DNA of 64,000 nt from Phymatolithon calcareum (lineage: Eukaryota > Rhodophyta > Florideophyceae > Hapalidiales): the NCBI GenBank assembly GCA_977006965.1, contig OZ345362.1:1860001-1924000 (forward strand), written 5' to 3'. A program made the position numbers and the translations under genes. Under the pieces are notes generated by a model that saw only the letters and a program-made list of their open reading frames with translations, did no database searches and had not been told where the DNA came from. This document shows positions 51,486 through 62,072 of this stretch, one piece after another (position 1 is the first letter of the stretch; each line of letters opens with the position of its first letter).

Positions 51486-51765
51486 TTGTCAATTTTCAAG
51501 TATGTATCAGTAAACAACAGGCCCTTAGGACGTTCAGGCTTTTATGAACGACTTATTGCCATGCACTTCATTCAAATATGTTCAAATGGCCAAATCCGCA
51601 CATACAACGCAAAAAACGCGAAAACAGGTAATTCTTTATGCGATTGTCACCGCCATCGTGCAAGCGCTTACACCAAAGGAAAAGCGCCCGGTGCAAAGAA
51701 CAAAACCCGTGCGCAGAGATTGTGACCTAAAATACCAATAACCTATTGCGATAAAAGCATTGTGT
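51486..51765. other. Convergent intergenic region
   Basis: Lies between the ends of the HVA22-like gene and the eL14 gene; no feature seen. Confidence 0.4.
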
Positions 51766-52258
51766 TTACGCGGAGGTCAACTTTGCCAACTCGGCGTTGA
51801 CGGCCTTGCTCTTCTTTTGGCGGGCAACCATTACCTTGAATCGACCAAAGTCATCGAGATTCGCACGCTTCTCTTTTCTCTCCAGCTTTTGACCCCACGC
51901 CGACGCCGCAAACTTGGCATCCACATCCATCTTAGTGTATGCAGCTGCGACAACCGCGGTTTCAGCGCCACGCTCAACGCCTTCAACCACCAAGTTGGTT
52001 AGCGCCAGTCGCTTCACGTTCATCACCTGACGACGAAGGCCGGATGTCGGACCGTCCACAAGCACTCGATTCTGGTCCAAAATGTCCACAATCACTATAA
52101 GCTTGTTTAGGTGCTCGCCATAGTTTACAAGCGCCACGCGACCAGGCTCGACAAAACGGGTGAATGTCTGCGGGATGCATAAATGTTGTAGTTAGTACAT
52201 GACTTCCGCTGCAGGGATTCGACGGACGCGTCGACGAGGATCGTAGCGTACATACCAT
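51766..52258 (-). CDS. RPL14: 60S ribosomal protein eL14, two exons
   Basis: Exon 1 is only the ATG (52256-52258). The intron 52168-52255 (88 bp) starts GTATGT and ends CATCCCGCAG. Exon 2 is 51766-52167, giving 134 residues in total. The start MTFTRFVEPGRVALVNYGEH and the segment VDILDQNRVLVDGPTSGLRR are the conserved KOW-like core of eL14. W-KLERKEKRA-L-DFGRFKVM is its conserved C-terminal part. A cytosolic large-subunit ribosomal protein; length normal. Confidence 0.9.
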
Positions 52259-52636
52259 TTTGAACAGAGGTTGAAAGTGACAAAAGTGACTTTCAGATTG
52301 CAAGGTTGGGTATTCCACTGGTCCGGTCAAGATCGCTCCGCCTCGACGTGGTCGCCGTTCGGCGTCCTTGATCAATTTAGGTCACTTATGATATCTGAAT
52401 CTTCAGAGCATCGGCGTTTGTTGAAATAATTCATTACAGTACTATTCCGCAGCAGGGAGGCTCTAAATTTGAGAAAAATAGCATGTGGTAAAATAGTGCA
52501 AAATTGCCTATTTTCCGGAAAATATTTCACAAAATTGGATCCAGGAATTTCGATCCCTCCTTTCCAGGAGACCGTAGAAGCGAGACGCCATCAGCGTGTG
52601 CACTATCAGGAGTTTCAATGCCAGCAGTCTTTATTC
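52259..52636. promoter_or_regulatory. Shared divergent promoter of eL14 and the COX20-like gene
   Basis: 378 bp between two divergent housekeeping genes. No TATA box is evident. The frame open from 52469 is probably leader sequence. Confidence 0.4.
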
Positions 52637-53209
52637 ATGGCTCGCACTGAAGACGCACCTGTTGAAGCTAACAATCCTCTCGCAGATCCAGATGATTTTG
52701 GGTTTCTTTACGGTCTGGCGCGTGCTCCTTGCTTTCGGGAAACAGCGCTTTACTCAATAGGCGGAAGTGCTGTGCTTGGAGGTCTGCATTTTCAAAGGAA
52801 TCGTACGTGAAACGCCTTCCAATTGCGTAAATTGTTGATGGGATAGTCTCCTTTCTAATGTATCGGTCATAAATTTACTCTCGGACACACCTGCCAGGCG
52901 ACCCAACCAAGGCGGCAGAGACAATGGTGAAAGCTGGGTGTGCATTCGCACTCTTTCACTGGTAAGAACACGATATGTGGTATTCAGATGTGAGGTTGTC
53001 ATCGATTCTTTGCTGACCGGGGCATAATTTGTCTGGTTTGCATTTTCAGGGCGGTTTGCAGAAAGCGATATTACGATGAGCGAGAAGCCACATACGAAGT
53101 ACTGGATGGACTGAAAAAGAAGAAATCGTCAATAGCGTTACAAAGAGCTCGCAAGGCTCGCGAAAAAGCCGCAGAACAAGCTCTTAATGAGCAGAACACG
53201 ACATCCTAA
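52637..53209 (+). CDS. COX20-like cytochrome c oxidase assembly protein, three exons
   Basis: Exons 52637-52802, 52898-52961 and 53050-53209 with GTACGT..CAG and GTAAGA..CAG introns of 95 and 88 bp. All junctions keep phase, giving 129 residues. The hallmark order of COX20 (FAM36A) is present: APCFRETALYSIGGSAVLGG, LHFQRNR, a second hydrophobic segment AGCAFALFHW, then AVCRKRYYDER and a basic coiled tail. COX20 is an inner-membrane chaperone for Cox2 maturation in mitochondria. The two membrane hairpin helices are visible. Confidence 0.8.
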
Positions 53210-54400
53210 AGTCGTAATCATCGGCTTTTGCTTGGAACACGTTTTTAGGTCCGCTAGCACACTATTCATTCTTCGCAGTTTTCAATGCAGAAACATCGAG
53301 GGGAGTCGAGTTGTTCTCCTGCATAGGATCCTGGTCGTGCCATGCTCGCTGGACACATCGTGAGTCTGTTCAGTGCCAGAGTGCTAATTAGATAGCCAAT
53401 CGAGTGGTCACTTGCGTGCTAATTTCCATTTTGAGATTCCTCGCCAGACAATGCGGCATGGGAATGCGCATTATCATTTCAACCGCCGTACCGACATTGC
53501 CGTGTCAAGAAAGTTGCGGTGGCCAGTGCCAGGATTAGTCTTGCGGTCGAAGCAGTGATAGAATTTTGGAATGCACTGCCTTCCGTCAAAGTTTCTCTCG
53601 ATGACTTCTGTGTGTCTCCAGTGCATTCAAGCGGTGTGAACGGCCGCTGTAGTGATCTTTTCATAGAATACAGTATTACATGCTCCTTCACAGCATCATC
53701 ATCATCATCATCATCTGCAATGTTCTGTCGAGAACTCGATAGCAGCTCTAACACCGTGCACGGCAAAAGGAACTTCCTTCCCGCCATAAAGATCATGAGT
53801 TAGATCGATCTCGGAATTCAAGTGGAGCATCGATGCTCCACTTGAATTCCAAGATGAGGTATGGTTTCGTTCAATTTTATTCTAAAAAATTAGGAAAAGT
53901 ATGATCAGATATGATATTTTTGAAACAACTGCGAGTACACACACTTGCGTTTCACTGATGACAGGATTGAGTTTTTGACCACCGGTGCCAGCATTTCGTT
54001 CAATTCATCGATTCAAAGACAGTAATCACAGCCCTCCATCTTGGCGCATCGGCCAGCGCGAGCTCTCCGACGGAGAAACATGTCGCTGCGCTGAACTGCG
54101 TATATTCTTGAGATTCAAGATCTTGGCAAGGAATGCAGTCGCAAGATCAGAGTGGCTTGGAACATCGGACGGAAGTCAGGAACGGATCCAAAGCTATGGT
54201 GATTAGGAAGCCGAGTTCCCAAATCTGTCGTTCCACATATCTGCGAATTGGTATGGACAAACGTCCTGGCGTTTATCCCACTGTCGCTGCGGCGGAAGTC
54301 CTTCTGTGTGTTCAATCGGCAAAACGCTAATGTTTCTTACTCTACCAAACTCTTTTCTTGGAATTCAGGGCATGCCAGCGCATTCATTTCCTTGGCCGCC
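53210..54400. other. No gene recognised; TCA microsatellite and a 38-bp palindrome
   Basis: A short (TCA)n run lies at about 53692-53718. A perfect 38-bp palindrome without loop occupies 53813-53850 (half-site GGAATTCAAGTGGAGCATC). An ORF at 54133-54330 and the TTCTTGGAATTCAG at 54355-54368 (a possible splice acceptor) hint at an upstream exon of the next gene, unproven. Confidence 0.45.
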
Positions 54401-54931
54401 ATGGCATCGGCCTCTAGATTTGGGGAGAACAGTGCGCTACCGTTGCATGCATTGCTGATACTTTGCTGCATTGTACCTGTTCGTCTAGTTCTGCTTTCTC
54501 TCGAAGTACAGAAAGGAAAGGACCAAATTCAAATCAGCATTTTCCTGGCTCTCTCTGCTTCAGTCATATTTTCATCGAGCGCGATGCACGTGGTGGCCTC
54601 CCGCCTACAGCCGTCGGGCATGCTATGGTTCATCGCATTCTCCGCCTTAGACATCTCGGCGCTTTGGATGCGAATGGCCGCGACTGCGAAAAATCCTGTG
54701 ACTAACAACATTCCGCGGATGACGGCCTTGGTATACATAGCGTCAGACATTCTTCTGGCGTCGCTCATTGCTCAAGTACCCACATTGTCGAACTTTGTGT
54801 ATTCGGCATTGACATGCAGAGCTGTTGTCAATTTTGGTCGGCTTTTAGCCGCTTCAGTCTCCATTCTGCGCAGAGATGAAAAGCGAAACCAAACTAACTG
54901 CGAAGCATCCATAGAGAAGCGAGACGATTAA
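54401..54931 (+). CDS. Multi-pass membrane protein of unknown function
   Basis: 176 codons from the ATG at 54401; the frame is open about 50 codons upstream without an ATG, so a 5' exon is possible. About five hydrophobic segments are visible (ALLILCCIVPVRLVLLSL, IFLALSASVIFSS, MLWFIAFSALDISALWM, ALVYIASDILLASLIAQV and one near the end), then a charged C-terminal tail (RRDEKRNQTNCE). No family recognised. Confidence 0.55.
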   Translation: MASASRFGENSALPLHALLILCCIVPVRLVLLSLEVQKGKDQIQISIFLALSASVIFSSSAMHVVASRLQPSGMLWFIAFSALDISALWMRMAATAKNPVTNNIPRMTALVYIASDILLASLIAQVPTLSNFVYSALTCRAVVNFGRLLAASVSILRRDEKRNQTNCEASIEKRDD

Positions 54932-55224
54932 TTATTTATCAGCCGTTCCTTGTGTTAAACGGAGCGTTGTGGTGGCCATACTCTTTTGAATCCAGTTCTT
55001 TTTCAACAGCGTTCGTCTCTTCTTTGCCTCTGTGGTAATTCAAGCCAGTTTTGAGTATTTACGCTCCAATTGATTTCAAGTCAGTTTATCTTGTCTGCTC
55101 TCGGAATCTGAGCTCTGGCGGGGAAAACAGTCTCTACCAATATCTATCAAGCTTATCCCCACTTGGAATGATCTCTACGTTGTCATCCCTGTCGTCATAA
55201 CAGACATGCGTCGAGACGCATGAT
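54932..55224. other. Convergent intergenic region
   Basis: No feature seen. Confidence 0.4.
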
Positions 55225-58116
55225 TTATACTTCTGCTTCTCTGTTGGCGGGCATCCATGTCGGACTCTTGATGACCTTCTTGGCGGTATACCCAGAAAGC
55301 GCCGAAACGCGCTTCAGCGTCTTATCCTTTGCAAGCTCTTCACGGTCATGCTCCACGGTCAATTGATCGTTCACAAAAAACCTTTTCGGTACGCATGCAG
55401 CGGGAAGCACACTTTGCGCATGAAGCTTCAACCATGGCTCACTTACACGCGCCCCAACCTTTGCCAAAATCACACAGAAAACCTCCATACCATAGCGCTT
55501 GTCCGGACGTCCAAATGCGCGCGCATTGGCAACTGAAGGGTGTAACTTAATTGCCGTCTCGACCTCATCGAGCGACACCATAACCGTTTTGTGCACAGTC
55601 CCAGGTTCCTTCACTTCCACCATATTGGACGGTCCCTTCACCATCGACAGAGGCTGTGTAGAAAACTGAGCTACAGCACGCTCAGCCGCTGCTGTCGCCT
55701 CATTTGCCGCTTTCACTGCCTTCTCTGTGTTTTCCTTCGACGCTTGCGCCGACTGCGTCGCTCGGTTGATCGCCAAATTCACGTCATCCAAATTCACAGG
55801 AATAGGAGCGGTCGGCGGATTTCGTGCGTAGGCATCCTGGGTCTCCTTCAGCAATTGTTTCATCGATTCCATTTCCCGTCGGTGAGCCTCCTCCATCTCG
55901 AATTCAAGTTTGCGCTGGTTTTCTTCGATCACGCCGAGACGCGTCACGATTTCATCTAGGATGTTGGGGTCAACATCATGAATGTACACGGGTGGTTGTT
56001 GCACGTATTCAATGACCACTTCTTTGTCCTGCACCTTGGCGCGATTCGTAATTGTAATATCTCGCGGCGATATATCCAATCCTGACGCTGAGCTGACCTC
56101 GGCACTTTGCACCACGTCCACCGAAACATCAAGACCAGAATCCGATTTGGCTCTTTTGCGAATCCAAGATTTAGCATCTGTCATAGATCCGTCTGAATCT
56201 TCCTCTTTTCGAATCCAAGCATTAGCAATAGTGCTGGATCCCCTTGACTGTATCTCAACACCTGAATCTGAGTCATCGACATTTCGAACCGAAGAATTAG
56301 CTGGTGATGTCGCTTCTCGAGCGCACACCGACGCTCGCTCTGATTCCGATTTAAAAGCGCTGTGAAACGACCCGGTGTTCGAGCTATCATCCGCACTTGT
56401 CGACTGTTCTTTCTGTTGGTCAAGCTTTTTCGCTTCCTCAATCAAGCGCTCCTCCTCTCTTTTCTTCACCTCCTCTTCTTCCTTCAGCCGAGCTTCCTCC
56501 GCTTCTTTTTCAGATGCTTCTCTTGCCTCTGTCTCCTTCCTCTCCGCCTCCTCTTTTTCTTTCTCTGCCCTCTCCCGTTCCTCATCTCTTTTCTTTGCCT
56601 CCTCATCCTCCTCCTTCTGGCGAGCTTCCTCGACTTCTTGCTCCGCTGCTTCACGAGCCTCATGCTCCTTCTTCACCGCTTCCGCATGTTCCTTCTCCGC
56701 CCTTTCCCGTACCTCTTGCGCAAATGCCTCTGCTCTTCCAGTGACATTGCGCTCCCACACCTTCAAGAATCCTTCTCCGTCAAATGCGCCCCTGTCACCA
56801 GTTAAAAAGAAGGTTGTCGTGCTTCCATCACTCTTGCTTTCGTGGAGAAGCACCCTGTCGTTGGCATCTTCATTGTCCAAATATCCAGAAGAAACATTGT
56901 CCCCGGCAACTCCAATTAGCCCTTCAACGTTTGGTCCTTCCACCTCTCGTTTCATCTCATTAAAAATCCTCACGGTGACGTCTGAGGGTGGTCTACCCTT
57001 TGTTCCAGGCTTAAACCCCGTCTCCACATTGCAAGAGATCATTCCGCATGTCTCTGGTGTTCCGTATGCCTCGAGCACTGGTGCACCAAGAATCCCGTCC
57101 ATTGCGTCCAGGGTGCTCTCATCCAAATTTCCGGCCACGGACCTGATGAAAGTGAATTCGACAGCCTTGAATGCATCCGAATCATTCTTCGCCACTTCAC
57201 AAAGACTTGCCAAAAAGTTCGGATCCTCGGTGAACCAGTCGACTCCATAATCCGCGCACACCTTGAGAAAGTCCTTATCCGGATTTTGGGTTGTACCTGG
57301 CACGACGATATGCCCTCCGGAGTAAACAGTAGAAAGAATGGCCAATAACCCGTCCGCTGTAAACCAAGGACGCGTCAAGATTGTAGTATCATCCGCGCTT
57401 ATCTGGTACGTATCGACAAAAGTTCGGATTGCCGCAGCAAAGTTTCCATGCGTAAGTGGCACCACAAGTGAGGTTTTCTCAGACACGCTTGCATTATGCA
57501 CAGCAATCTGATCATCATCCGGAGTAAAATCACCGGCACCACCCTTCCATGCCGCACCCTCTGCAGCTCGAGTGGCGTGCATCTCAAGCTCGACACCATT
57601 ATTTGTGGTCCGTTTGATATGCCACTCAATAAGCTGGAGTTGCTGACATGCGTCTTTGACTTTTTTGAAAAGTGCGTTATCCTCCTGCTCATCTTCATCG
57701 ATCAACGCTGAAACAACAGTGGCAGCCTTGACGCTTTTAAGCACATGCACGGTATCCTCGAGTGAAAGCTGAGTGTCCACTGGGGCAGCAATAGCACCAA
57801 TCCAAACAGCGGCGAGGAAATATATGATAGCCTCCACACTGTTCTCGAGGACCATCGCACAAACAGTATGCGGTCGGACACCGGCTTCGCGCATAGCCGT
57901 GGCGACCTGTTCGACCATTTTATACACCTCAACATGTGAGTAAATGATTTTGCGGGTTCGACGTGCTGGTAGTGCCGTGATGGCTATTTTAGTCGCATAG
58001 CGTGCCTTCGGGAGTTCCTGGAGCGTGCACAATCGGAGCAGCTCCGCACGATCTTGAGGGGTGAGCTCCTTGTGGAAAGAAGCTTCGCCTGCCGACATTG
58101 CTCGACGGAGACTCAT
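55225..58116 (-). CDS. AMP-binding (ANL superfamily) protein split by a long Glu-rich coiled coil
   Basis: 963 codons from the ATG at 58114-58116. Residues ~20-440 form an acyl-CoA-synthetase-like N-terminal domain: AMVLENSVEAIIYFLAAVWIGA, then EAYGTPETCGMI (the YG-TE motif) and FLTGDRGAFDGEGFL (the TGD motif). The ATP-binding P-loop, normally Ser/Thr/Gly-rich, reads NASVSEKTSLVVPLTHGN, so it is degenerate. Residues ~450-840 are an insert: a Glu/Lys/Arg/Ala coiled coil (~450-580), a Ser/Asp-rich spacer with repeated SRG/IRK segments, and a second helical region. Residues ~843-963 are the ANL C-terminal domain (VSLDEVETAIKLHPSVANA, FGRPDKRYGMEVF). Activity uncertain; a scaffolding role is possible. 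Confidence 0.8.
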   Translation of the reverse strand: MSLRRAMSAGEASFHKELTPQDRAELLRLCTLQELPKARYATKIAITALPARRTRKIIYSHVEVYKMVEQVATAMREAGVRPHTVCAMVLENSVEAIIYFLAAVWIGAIAAPVDTQLSLEDTVHVLKSVKAATVVSALIDEDEQEDNALFKKVKDACQQLQLIEWHIKRTTNNGVELEMHATRAAEGAAWKGGAGDFTPDDDQIAVHNASVSEKTSLVVPLTHGNFAAAIRTFVDTYQISADDTTILTRPWFTADGLLAILSTVYSGGHIVVPGTTQNPDKDFLKVCADYGVDWFTEDPNFLASLCEVAKNDSDAFKAVEFTFIRSVAGNLDESTLDAMDGILGAPVLEAYGTPETCGMISCNVETGFKPGTKGRPPSDVTVRIFNEMKREVEGPNVEGLIGVAGDNVSSGYLDNEDANDRVLLHESKSDGSTTTFFLTGDRGAFDGEGFLKVWERNVTGRAEAFAQEVRERAEKEHAEAVKKEHEAREAAEQEVEEARQKEEDEEAKKRDEERERAEKEKEEAERKETEAREASEKEAEEARLKEEEEVKKREEERLIEEAKKLDQQKEQSTSADDSSNTGSFHSAFKSESERASVCAREATSPANSSVRNVDDSDSGVEIQSRGSSTIANAWIRKEEDSDGSMTDAKSWIRKRAKSDSGLDVSVDVVQSAEVSSASGLDISPRDITITNRAKVQDKEVVIEYVQQPPVYIHDVDPNILDEIVTRLGVIEENQRKLEFEMEEAHRREMESMKQLLKETQDAYARNPPTAPIPVNLDDVNLAINRATQSAQASKENTEKAVKAANEATAAAERAVAQFSTQPLSMVKGPSNMVEVKEPGTVHKTVMVSLDEVETAIKLHPSVANARAFGRPDKRYGMEVFCVILAKVGARVSEPWLKLHAQSVLPAACVPKRFFVNDQLTVEHDREELAKDKTLKRVSALSGYTAKKVIKSPTWMPANREAEV

Positions 58117-59094
58117 GACGAGTACTGAAGACGTTTACACGAAGCGAAAATCAATTCGAATCGTAAAAAAGAGTGCATGAAGCAGAACCGCTTTCTAAAA
58201 CGAGTGTCCGCTGGCCACCTGATAAGAGCCTAGCGAGCCCTCTCTGGTAGCCGCGATCGGGCAAAAGAAAAACAGTCGCGAAACAGATGTGCATGCGAGG
58301 GAAGTAACATGTGAAAGTTGGAACAGGCAATTGCGTGTGGCTCCGAAGAAATTTTCGGGTTATAGCTGATTTTTGTGGCAGCGCTTTTCGGTTTTCCTAA
58401 ATTCCCGATATGGGTGATGAAATCTTTCGTGGGGGCACAGGGATTAGCCCCTACTTTGGACCTGGCAGGCAAAGTCTTGTCTTGTGACTAAAGTCGAGGT
58501 CTACCTTCTCACTTTCTGCGAAAAGAGCTTGTGGTGTTCAACGATTTGCATTTAGTCAGCGTAGGCATATACTTGGCTACATTTCTGCGCTTTAATCGCG
58601 CAGCCTTCCTCATAAGCGTAAAGAAAGGAGCCAACTATTTTTCTTCTGTGAATTTGGAGAACATGATAATGGAAATTGGGCTTGAAACATGCAAATTTTA
58701 CATTGTCCTCGACAGATCGATACATGCCACATAGCGATGGAGCACCCAATAGTTCTCGAGAAGTGCACTGAAACAAGCGAAAAATCTTCCAGACTTTAGA
58801 GAGGTCGAGGACATGCGCACATCTGCTCGGCTCGGGCACTCTGCTACTAACAAGCAGCTTTTGCCCACACTAGTGAAATTACATAGAAACCAACAGCTGT
58901 GCTCTCTGCAGGCTCGAATGCGAAGAGCCGCGATTCGAGCTATCACTGCCGTACACGTGTGACAAAATCTCAATCTCAGATGCACGTACAGTTGTGCTCA
59001 ATGCTACACAGCGCTGTTACCTCAGTGTAACAAAAGCATTCATCCGCACCGAATCCATTGCCGACCACCCCCAGCTACAGTACCCTCTCCAAAA
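58117..59094. promoter_or_regulatory. Divergent intergenic region, no gene recognised
   Basis: 978 bp between two outward-facing genes. Short ORFs at 58230-58839 have no support. Confidence 0.4.
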
Positions 59095-60630
59095 ATGAGA
59101 GCACGGCTGACATTTTCGACAGCAACATCCCTGCCGCTGCACGCCAAGTCGCATCATGCACCCAAATCCCTTCATGCCCGCCGTCCACGCGTGCGCATGT
59201 CTTCGTCCGGTCAGCCACCAAACCCTGGTCCTCTGAGTGCCATTCGCGACTTTCTGGAGGGCGTCCGGCGCGTGTCTGGTCTCTCCCCGACTGTAGACGA
59301 TCCCCTGTTCGACATCGATAGAACGCAATTGTTCGAGGATGATGATTCTCCCCCCGAGGTGCTCGTGGTCGGCGCAACAGGTCAGACCGGGCGCATTGTG
59401 GTTCGCAAATTAATTCTTCGCGGTTACAAAGTGCGCGTTCTCGTTCGCGACCTTTACAGTTCGACCTTGGATATTCTCGGCACAGGTGTGAGCTACATAA
59501 AGGGCAATTTTAACGATTACGATTCCCTCCTAGAGGCGACTGGTGACGTCGACAAAGTCATCTGTGCCGTTGGGGCAGCGCCGGATGCAAACCCGGAAGA
59601 AGTGGAATACCACGGCATTTCCCGTCTCATTCGTGCATTCCATGACTCCCGTGTTGCATATTATGGCCGTGCAGAGGCTACCAAACTGGTGTTATTCAAC
59701 TTCGGCACGGAACGCGACCTAGGGCGTTGGAAACGCGTCGTTCCCGCGGAAGGCGATGAGGGTGCACGTGCGCCCCGTACCAATTTTCAGAGGACTGCTG
59801 CGAATCGTGTCGCATTCATGGGACAGGTATTCAGCATGTACTCCGGTCGAGCGGAGATAAGGTCTGATGCGGCATTATTCAATCTTGCCGGCTTCTCAGG
59901 TCTTATTTTGCGGTGTGTTGGCGACGGAAAACAGTACACAGCAGTGCTTCGTACGGCGGGTGGAGTGCGTGCGGGCGTTGAGTACGCGGCATCATTTGCA
60001 AGTCGTAACAATAAGTGGGAATCAGTTCGTATTCCATTCTCTGCCTTCCGGGCGCGCAAGTTATGTGTGAAGGAGGATGTCGGGGAATCGAGTAACATCC
60101 CCGGATTGGAGCGCGGCGACGTTCGACAAATAGCCATTCAGTACGAGAAGCCAAGCGTGTCTCCGGAGAAGGACGATGGACGGTTTTATCTCGCTGTTGA
60201 CTATCTCAAAGCGTATCGCACACAGGAGCAGCCTGAATTTGTACTGGTTTCATGCGCGAGCGTGACGAGCAGGGACTTTTCCAAGTTGGATGAAGAGGGA
60301 TTGCGTAGCGTGGGAAAAGAAGACCGGACAGCGTGGAAGTACATGGCCGAGAAGCGGCTACGTCAGTCTGGGTTGACGTACTGCATTGTACGGCCCGGTG
60401 TGTTCACCGATCAGCCGGGCGGAAACAAGGCGATTATGCTGGAGCAGGGGGGAGATGTTAATGGGGCGATCAGTCGTGCTGATGTGGCGGAGATTTGCGT
60501 CAAGTCGCTGCTGGACCCGCGTGCTTGCAATGTGACATTCGATGCATTCGAGTCCATGTACGCTCCCACAGCGATGAGACCGGAGCAGGACGTTAGCTCT
60601 ATGTTAAGCAGGTTGCAGCCAAACACATAA
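59095..60630 (+). CDS. HCF173-like protein: atypical SDR with an inserted CIA30 domain, plastid-targeted
   Basis: 511 codons. Residues 1-40 are Arg/Ser/His-rich with no acidic residues, like a transit peptide. Residues ~88-215 are an NAD(P)-binding Rossmann fold (VLVVGATGQTGRIVVRKL). A CIA30-type domain is inserted at ~260-400 (LAGFSGLILRCVGDGKQY, then ESVRIPFSAFRA). The SDR fold resumes at ~405-495 (WKYMAEKRLRQSGLTYCIVR). This order is that of plant HCF173, a plastid factor for psbA mRNA translation and photosystem II assembly. The usual YxxxK catalysis is not evident. It converges on the MenA-like gene, 122 bp apart. Confidence 0.85.
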   Translation: MRARLTFSTATSLPLHAKSHHAPKSLHARRPRVRMSSSGQPPNPGPLSAIRDFLEGVRRVSGLSPTVDDPLFDIDRTQLFEDDDSPPEVLVVGATGQTGRIVVRKLILRGYKVRVLVRDLYSSTLDILGTGVSYIKGNFNDYDSLLEATGDVDKVICAVGAAPDANPEEVEYHGISRLIRAFHDSRVAYYGRAEATKLVLFNFGTERDLGRWKRVVPAEGDEGARAPRTNFQRTAANRVAFMGQVFSMYSGRAEIRSDAALFNLAGFSGLILRCVGDGKQYTAVLRTAGGVRAGVEYAASFASRNNKWESVRIPFSAFRARKLCVKEDVGESSNIPGLERGDVRQIAIQYEKPSVSPEKDDGRFYLAVDYLKAYRTQEQPEFVLVSCASVTSRDFSKLDEEGLRSVGKEDRTAWKYMAEKRLRQSGLTYCIVRPGVFTDQPGGNKAIMLEQGGDVNGAISRADVAEICVKSLLDPRACNVTFDAFESMYAPTAMRPEQDVSSMLSRLQPNT

Positions 60631-60752
60631 AACGCTTGGAATCGTTGGAATGCGAGCAACTTGCAAAGACACGCCAGGGAGTTTATTGCTGTCAAAACCA
60701 AAATAGTATTTTCTGGGATCCTCTGGTAAGTACACAACATCATGTTGCAACA

Positions 60753-61870
60753 CTACTTCCCCTGCACCGCAGCGACGGCATAGCCCGCAGTGAGTGCAAC
60801 GCCATGCAAAAAATGCATTTTTACAGCAATGTATTTCAACACTCTCACAACCCGTGGATTTCCATGATGCTTTCCCACAAACGAAGACAGTATCTTCGCA
60901 CTCGGCGTGGCCGCGACAATGCCCATAAATGCCGCCTGCCACGGCATAAGTCCGACACCCACAAACAGCACGTGAAGACCCAAAAATAAAGCTGCGCAGA
61001 ATTGCACCACAACAGCCGCGCGCGCGGTGCCGAGTCGCACGACCGGACTGCGCTTTCCAGCAGCGGCGTCATCGACTACTTGGTGAAAATGTGAGCATAG
61101 CAGAATTAACGTGGTGGGCAGAGCGACAAGAAGGGCCGCTGCTGGGAGCGCAGACGCTGGGTCGTACAGATGCTGCATCGCTGTGGTGATATTCGGAGCT
61201 GCTTTTCCCGCGGCAAGCAGCTGTACGTGGAAAGCAGCGGTCACGGCAAGTGTCCAAGCAAAAAAGCATATGGGTTCCCCAAGACCGAAATACCCCAGTC
61301 TGAATGGAGGGCCCTGATACGCATAACCGCCCGCAACTGCCGCGGCGATGAGATACAACGGGGTCCAGTCTGCGATGCACATAGCGCGGAGTAGGAGGAA
61401 CGCAATGATGAGCAGAGCATGTGCCAGAAATAGGACATTGTGACGGGCGTGTGTAGAGCCACCGAGTAAGTTGACGACGGATTCGGCCTTGTTGATATCG
61501 ATACCCGTTGCGTGGTCGAATACATCATTGCACAAATTGAGCCATGCGATGATGAGAATTGCGGCAAACAAAAACTGCAGACACGGCGTTAATGATAGTA
61601 CTCTTGTCTCAAAGTAGCCGGCGGCGGTGCCTACAAGAACTGGTGTTACGGCCACAGTGTACATGGGAACTTTCACGGCCGCCCACCTGCGAATTCGGGA
61701 ATGATCATTCGACTACCGACAATTGCGTTAGTTATGACGTCACGAAGCAGGAAAGTTGCAGCAACATCGGATGCAATTCAGACGCACCATAGCTCCGCTC
61801 GCGGTAGCTTTCTCTTTTTGCCATACGAGGATTTGCGGACATTCGCGATGGAACCTTTCGTCCCGCACAT
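60753..61870 (-). CDS. menA: 1,4-dihydroxy-2-naphthoate phytyltransferase (MenA-type), two exons
   Basis: A UbiA-family membrane prenyltransferase of phylloquinone/menaquinone synthesis. Exon 2 (60753-61686) begins at the conserved W-A-VK-PMYTVAVTPVLVG and has no ATG before an upstream stop. An AG acceptor (CGAATTCGCAG) sits exactly there. Exon 1 is proposed at 61788-61870: ATG at 61868-61870, donor GTGCGT, phase 2, restoring LWWAAVKVPMY as in cyanobacterial MenA. Total 338 residues. The first prenyl-diphosphate motif is NDVFDHATGID; a second region has HFHQVVDDAAAGKRS. About eight hydrophobic segments. Exon 1 is inference; the rest is firm. Confidence 0.82.
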
Positions 61871-62072
61871 GGCACTTCTACGAAAGAGTCACACACGGCG
61901 GCGGAACGAGAATTCTCAAACGATACTCAAGTGGCATCGGATTGATCAATAATCTCAAAAAGAACCCACGAGATGAATCACCTCCCTTGATCTTCTATCA
62001 TACTTCAATCTGTCGAGCTCATCGACATCCGTCAACCGCCATGGCGGAAAGCACGAGCCTGTCTTGCCTCAC
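61871..62072. other. Intergenic
   Basis: 202 bp between two minus-strand genes; nothing seen. Confidence 0.4.

Noticed and set aside
53519-53803. 94-codon Ser-rich ORF
   Set aside because: Starts at GTG and owes its Ser run to the TCA microsatellite.
56375-57250. 291-codon plus-strand Ser/Phe-rich ORF
   Set aside because: Antisense shadow of the coiled-coil region of the AMP-binding protein.
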